This document shows, piece after piece, positions 63,451-64,000 of a stretch of 64,000 nt of DNA. Position 1 is the first letter of the stretch. Each line of letters starts with the position of its first letter. A model generated the notes under the pieces. It did no database searches. It was given only the letters and a program-made list of their open reading frames with translations, and had not been told where the DNA came from. The stretch is from Sphingomonas prati (GTDB lineage: Bacteria; Pseudomonadota; Alphaproteobacteria; Sphingomonadales; Sphingomonadaceae). Made by a program: the position numbers and the translations under genes. Location of the stretch: NCBI RefSeq assembly GCF_014643515.1, contig NZ_BMJP01000001.1, positions 1,116,001 to 1,180,000 of the forward strand, read 5' to 3'.

Positions 63451-63525
63451 ACAAGGCGTCGAGTCCGCTCGAAACCGATCGTTCATCATATCGACCGATA
63501 CAGAACAAAAAGGGGCTCGTTGCTC

Positions 63526-64000
63526 ATGTTCGCCAGTCTGAAAAACGGCGCCTCTGGCGTCACGCTTGCGTTCGCGCTGGCACTCCTGCTGCCGGCGTGC
63601 GCGCAGGAAGCACCCCCCGCCCCACCACCGCCCGAAGTCGAAATAGTGACGATTCAGCCGACGTCGGTCGCCCACGTCGTCGAACTCCCCGGCCGCGTCG
63701 CGGCGATCCGAACGGCGGAGGTCCGCGCCCGCGTCGACGGCATCGTCGAACGGCGCACATATGAGGAAGGCACCGACGTCCGCGCCGGCCAATTGCTGTT
63801 CCGCGTCGACCCCCGCGAACGCCGCGCCGACTTCGAAGCCGCCCAGGCTACGCTGCGCCGCAGCGAAGCCTCTGCCCGCAATGCAGCTCAGGTCGTCGCC
63901 CGCTATCAGCCGCTTGTCGGACAGCAAGCGATCAGCAAGCAGGAATATGACGCCGCCGTGGCGCAGCAGCGGACCGGCCAGGCCGACGTCGCCAACGCCC
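63526..64000 (+). CDS. RND efflux periplasmic adaptor subunit, N-terminal part (3' truncated by window)
   Basis: The first 158 residues of an AcrA/MexA-like membrane fusion protein. A lipoprotein signal with lipobox LLPAC is followed by a Pro-rich spacer, the first beta/lipoyl strand region (VAAIRTAEVRARVDGIVERR) and VDPRERRADFEAAQATLRR, the start of the helical hairpin. The frame is open to the window end. The inner-membrane pump and outer-membrane channel are expected downstream. Likely controlled by the divergent TetR gene. Confidence 0.92.
   Translation, partial: MFASLKNGASGVTLAFALALLLPACAQEAPPAPPPPEVEIVTIQPTSVAHVVELPGRVAAIRTAEVRARVDGIVERRTYEEGTDVRAGQLLFRVDPRERRADFEAAQATLRRSEASARNAAQVVARYQPLVGQQAISKQEYDAAVAQQRTGQADVANA

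Overview
The window is a 64-kb piece of a GC-rich alphaproteobacterial chromosome, most likely from Sphingomonas or a close relative. The evidence is 5-aminolevulinate synthase (C4 haem route), a MucR-type regulator, a De Ley-Doudoroff/Weimberg-type sugar oxidation cluster, and dense families of short palindromic repeats. No phage, insertion sequence, CRISPR array or plasmid function was seen. Both ends cut genes: a glutamine amidotransferase at the left and an RND efflux adaptor at the right.

Left third (1-31 kb). A minus-strand cluster (589-6890) encodes a sugar lactonase, KDPGal aldolase, KDGal kinase, sugar 1-dehydrogenase, an AraD1-type dehydratase and an aldehyde dehydrogenase. Together they fit oxidative, non-phosphorylating uptake of D-galactose and L-arabinose into central metabolism; the aldonate dehydratase step is not in the window. 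Next come a MASE1-PAS-GGDEF cyclase, a bestrophin-like channel, the coaBC-dut-moeB-dsrE operon, topA, plsY-dprA, murI, hemA, rpiB-glyA, nrdR, an unusual GIY-YIG/TrmJ fused reading frame, a chorismate mutase-like gene, rpsD, the two-gene agmatine-to-putrescine route (aguA-aguB), a family 5 uracil-DNA glycosylase, folK and tRNA-Lys(TTT).

Middle (31-52 kb). A NUDIX hydrolase, an extensin-like protein, two hypothetical proteins and an unpaired LytS/AlgZ-type histidine kinase precede a type II secretion locus. That locus is split over both strands: gspG-H-I-C-D on plus, gspL-M-E and gspF on minus, gspN on plus, and a LivJ/LpoA-like periplasmic protein with gspJ and gspK on minus. A SulP transporter with a structured RNA leader follows. 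Tail-to-tail with it lies a tightly coupled four-gene minus operon (49802-52233) that looks like a stripped-down secretion platform: a GspE N-terminal domain fused to a GspF-like part, then GspL-like, GspM-like and a small bitopic protein, with no ATPase. This is the most novel-looking object in the window.

Right end (52-64 kb). An atypical SDR, a GH130/GH13/GT4 carbohydrate trio, an S9 peptidase, D-amino acid dehydrogenase, a DAACS symporter, a MucR homologue lacking two zinc ligands, and a TetR regulator divergent from an RND adaptor.

The palindromic repeat families (called A to E here) sit at nearly every junction where two genes converge. One cluster has been read through into a protein-coding frame.
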